In this document: in pieces, positions 6,153 to 6,331 of the stretch | How positions within the stretch are numbered: the stretch's first letter is position 1 | Layout of the letters: every line of letters starts with the position of its first letter | Source of the DNA: an uncultured beta proteobacterium | Lineage (GTDB): Bacteria; Pseudomonadota; Gammaproteobacteria; Burkholderiales; Burkholderiaceae | NCBI GenBank assembly: GCA_903845455.1 | Contig: CAIMXN010000144.1 | Coordinates: 1 to 6,331, forward strand | Direction: 5' to 3' | Length of the DNA: 6,331 nt | Notes under the pieces: generated by a model | The model's input: the letters and a program-made list of their open reading frames with translations, nothing else | Databases searched by the model: none | Told to the model about the DNA's origin: nothing | Program-made: the position numbers and the translations under genes

Positions 6153-6180
6153 TTTATATTACCCGACTTATTTATGTCAT
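6153..6180 (-). promoter_or_regulatory. Candidate sigma70-type promoter for matPQMB
   Basis: On the minus strand, ATGACA (6175-6180, five of six to TTGACA) and TATAAA (6153-6158, five of six to TATAAT) are separated by 16 bp. Transcription would start near 6146, giving a leader of about 50 nt before matP. It lies in the only gap of the cluster long enough for a promoter, so matPQMB can probably be transcribed independently of matA. Confidence 0.5.
6165..6178. promoter_or_regulatory. Imperfect palindrome overlapping the matP promoter, possible operator
   Basis: GACTTATTTATGTC has the symmetric core GAC-n-TA-nn-TA-n-GTC (10 of 14 positions). It covers part of the -35 box and the spacer, where a repressor would block polymerase. 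Malonate genes are often controlled by GntR-type regulators, but this site does not clearly match one and no regulator gene is in the window. Confidence 0.25.
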
Positions 6181-6214
6181 ATTCTAAAGCGATTGTTACT
6201 AAACCATCGTTAAG

Positions 6215-6228
6215 AGCGTCCCCACGCT
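6215..6228. other. Short GC-rich hairpin between matA and matP
   Basis: AGCGT and ACGCT form a perfect 5-bp stem around a four-base loop (GGGG on the minus strand), 12 nt after the matA stop. On the minus strand it is followed by CTTAACG rather than a T-run. It is therefore at best a weak attenuator or 3'-end stabiliser, not a convincing intrinsic terminator. Confidence 0.3.
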
Positions 6229-6240
6229 GAAATTTCGATA

Positions 6241-6331
6241 TTAAGGCTGCATTAAGCGCCCTACAGCCTTGGAATACACAATTTCTCCATTAGCAAAGCG
6301 CTCATGATTCTCTTCAACACTGCCTAAATCG
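6241..6331 (-). CDS. matA: Malonyl-CoA decarboxylase, C-terminal end only (runs off the window)
   Basis: An open frame enters from the right edge and ends at TAA (6241-6243), leaving 29 residues: DLGSVEENHERFANGEIVYSK and then AVGRLMQP. The pattern D-L-x-x-[IV]-E-x-N-H-E-x-[FY]-A-x-G-x-[IV]-x-x-S-x-A-V-x-x-L is how I remember the C-terminus of bacterial malonyl-CoA decarboxylases. The enzyme converts malonyl-CoA to acetyl-CoA + CO2, the step after MatB, so the context fits well. The catalytic domain lies outside the window and cannot be checked. It is upstream of matP on the same strand. The identification rests on a short tail plus context. Confidence 0.75.
   Translation of the reverse strand, partial: DLGSVEENHERFANGEIVYSKAVGRLMQP

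Noticed and set aside
6215..6240. Intrinsic terminator after matA
   Set aside because: The AGCGT/ACGCT stem is only 5 bp and no T-run follows on the minus strand. On the plus strand there is no gene to terminate.

Overview
The window looks like chromosomal DNA of a betaproteobacterium of the Burkholderiaceae, possibly a Polynucleobacter-like freshwater lineage. That is an inference from the moderate GC content, the very tight gene packing, the zapA-6S RNA order and the type of malonate genes. No database comparison was possible. There is no mobile element, CRISPR array, tRNA or rRNA.

Left part, plus strand (1-1641): a small coiled-coil protein gene overlaps zapA, which encodes the FtsZ-ring accessory protein. 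A 6S RNA gene (ssrS) follows immediately and is recognised from its closing stem, its 3' CCTTGAACC hairpin and an E. coli-like template start. By base pairing, the RNA begins inside the end of zapA and ends about 4 nt before the start codon of a TauE/SafE-family membrane protein gene. The ribosome-binding region of that gene therefore lies inside the RNA's closing stem.

Right part, minus strand (6331 down to 1638): a malonate uptake and degradation cluster in the order matA (C-terminal 29 residues only) - matP - matQ - matM - matB. The proposed pathway is as follows. MatP is a periplasmic binding protein with a Tat-like signal. It passes malonate to the MatQ/MatM TRAP permease, MatB (AMP-forming malonyl-CoA synthetase) activates it, and MatA (malonyl-CoA decarboxylase) releases acetyl-CoA and CO2. 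The only sizeable gap, 147 bp between matA and matP, holds a good sigma70-type promoter candidate (ATGACA-16-TATAAA) for a matPQMB transcript.

The two halves converge at 1638-1641, where tauE and matB share the four bases TTAA as overlapping stop codons. There is no intergenic terminator. I see no wholly unknown system. The most unusual feature is the zero-spacing zapA / 6S RNA / tauE arrangement.
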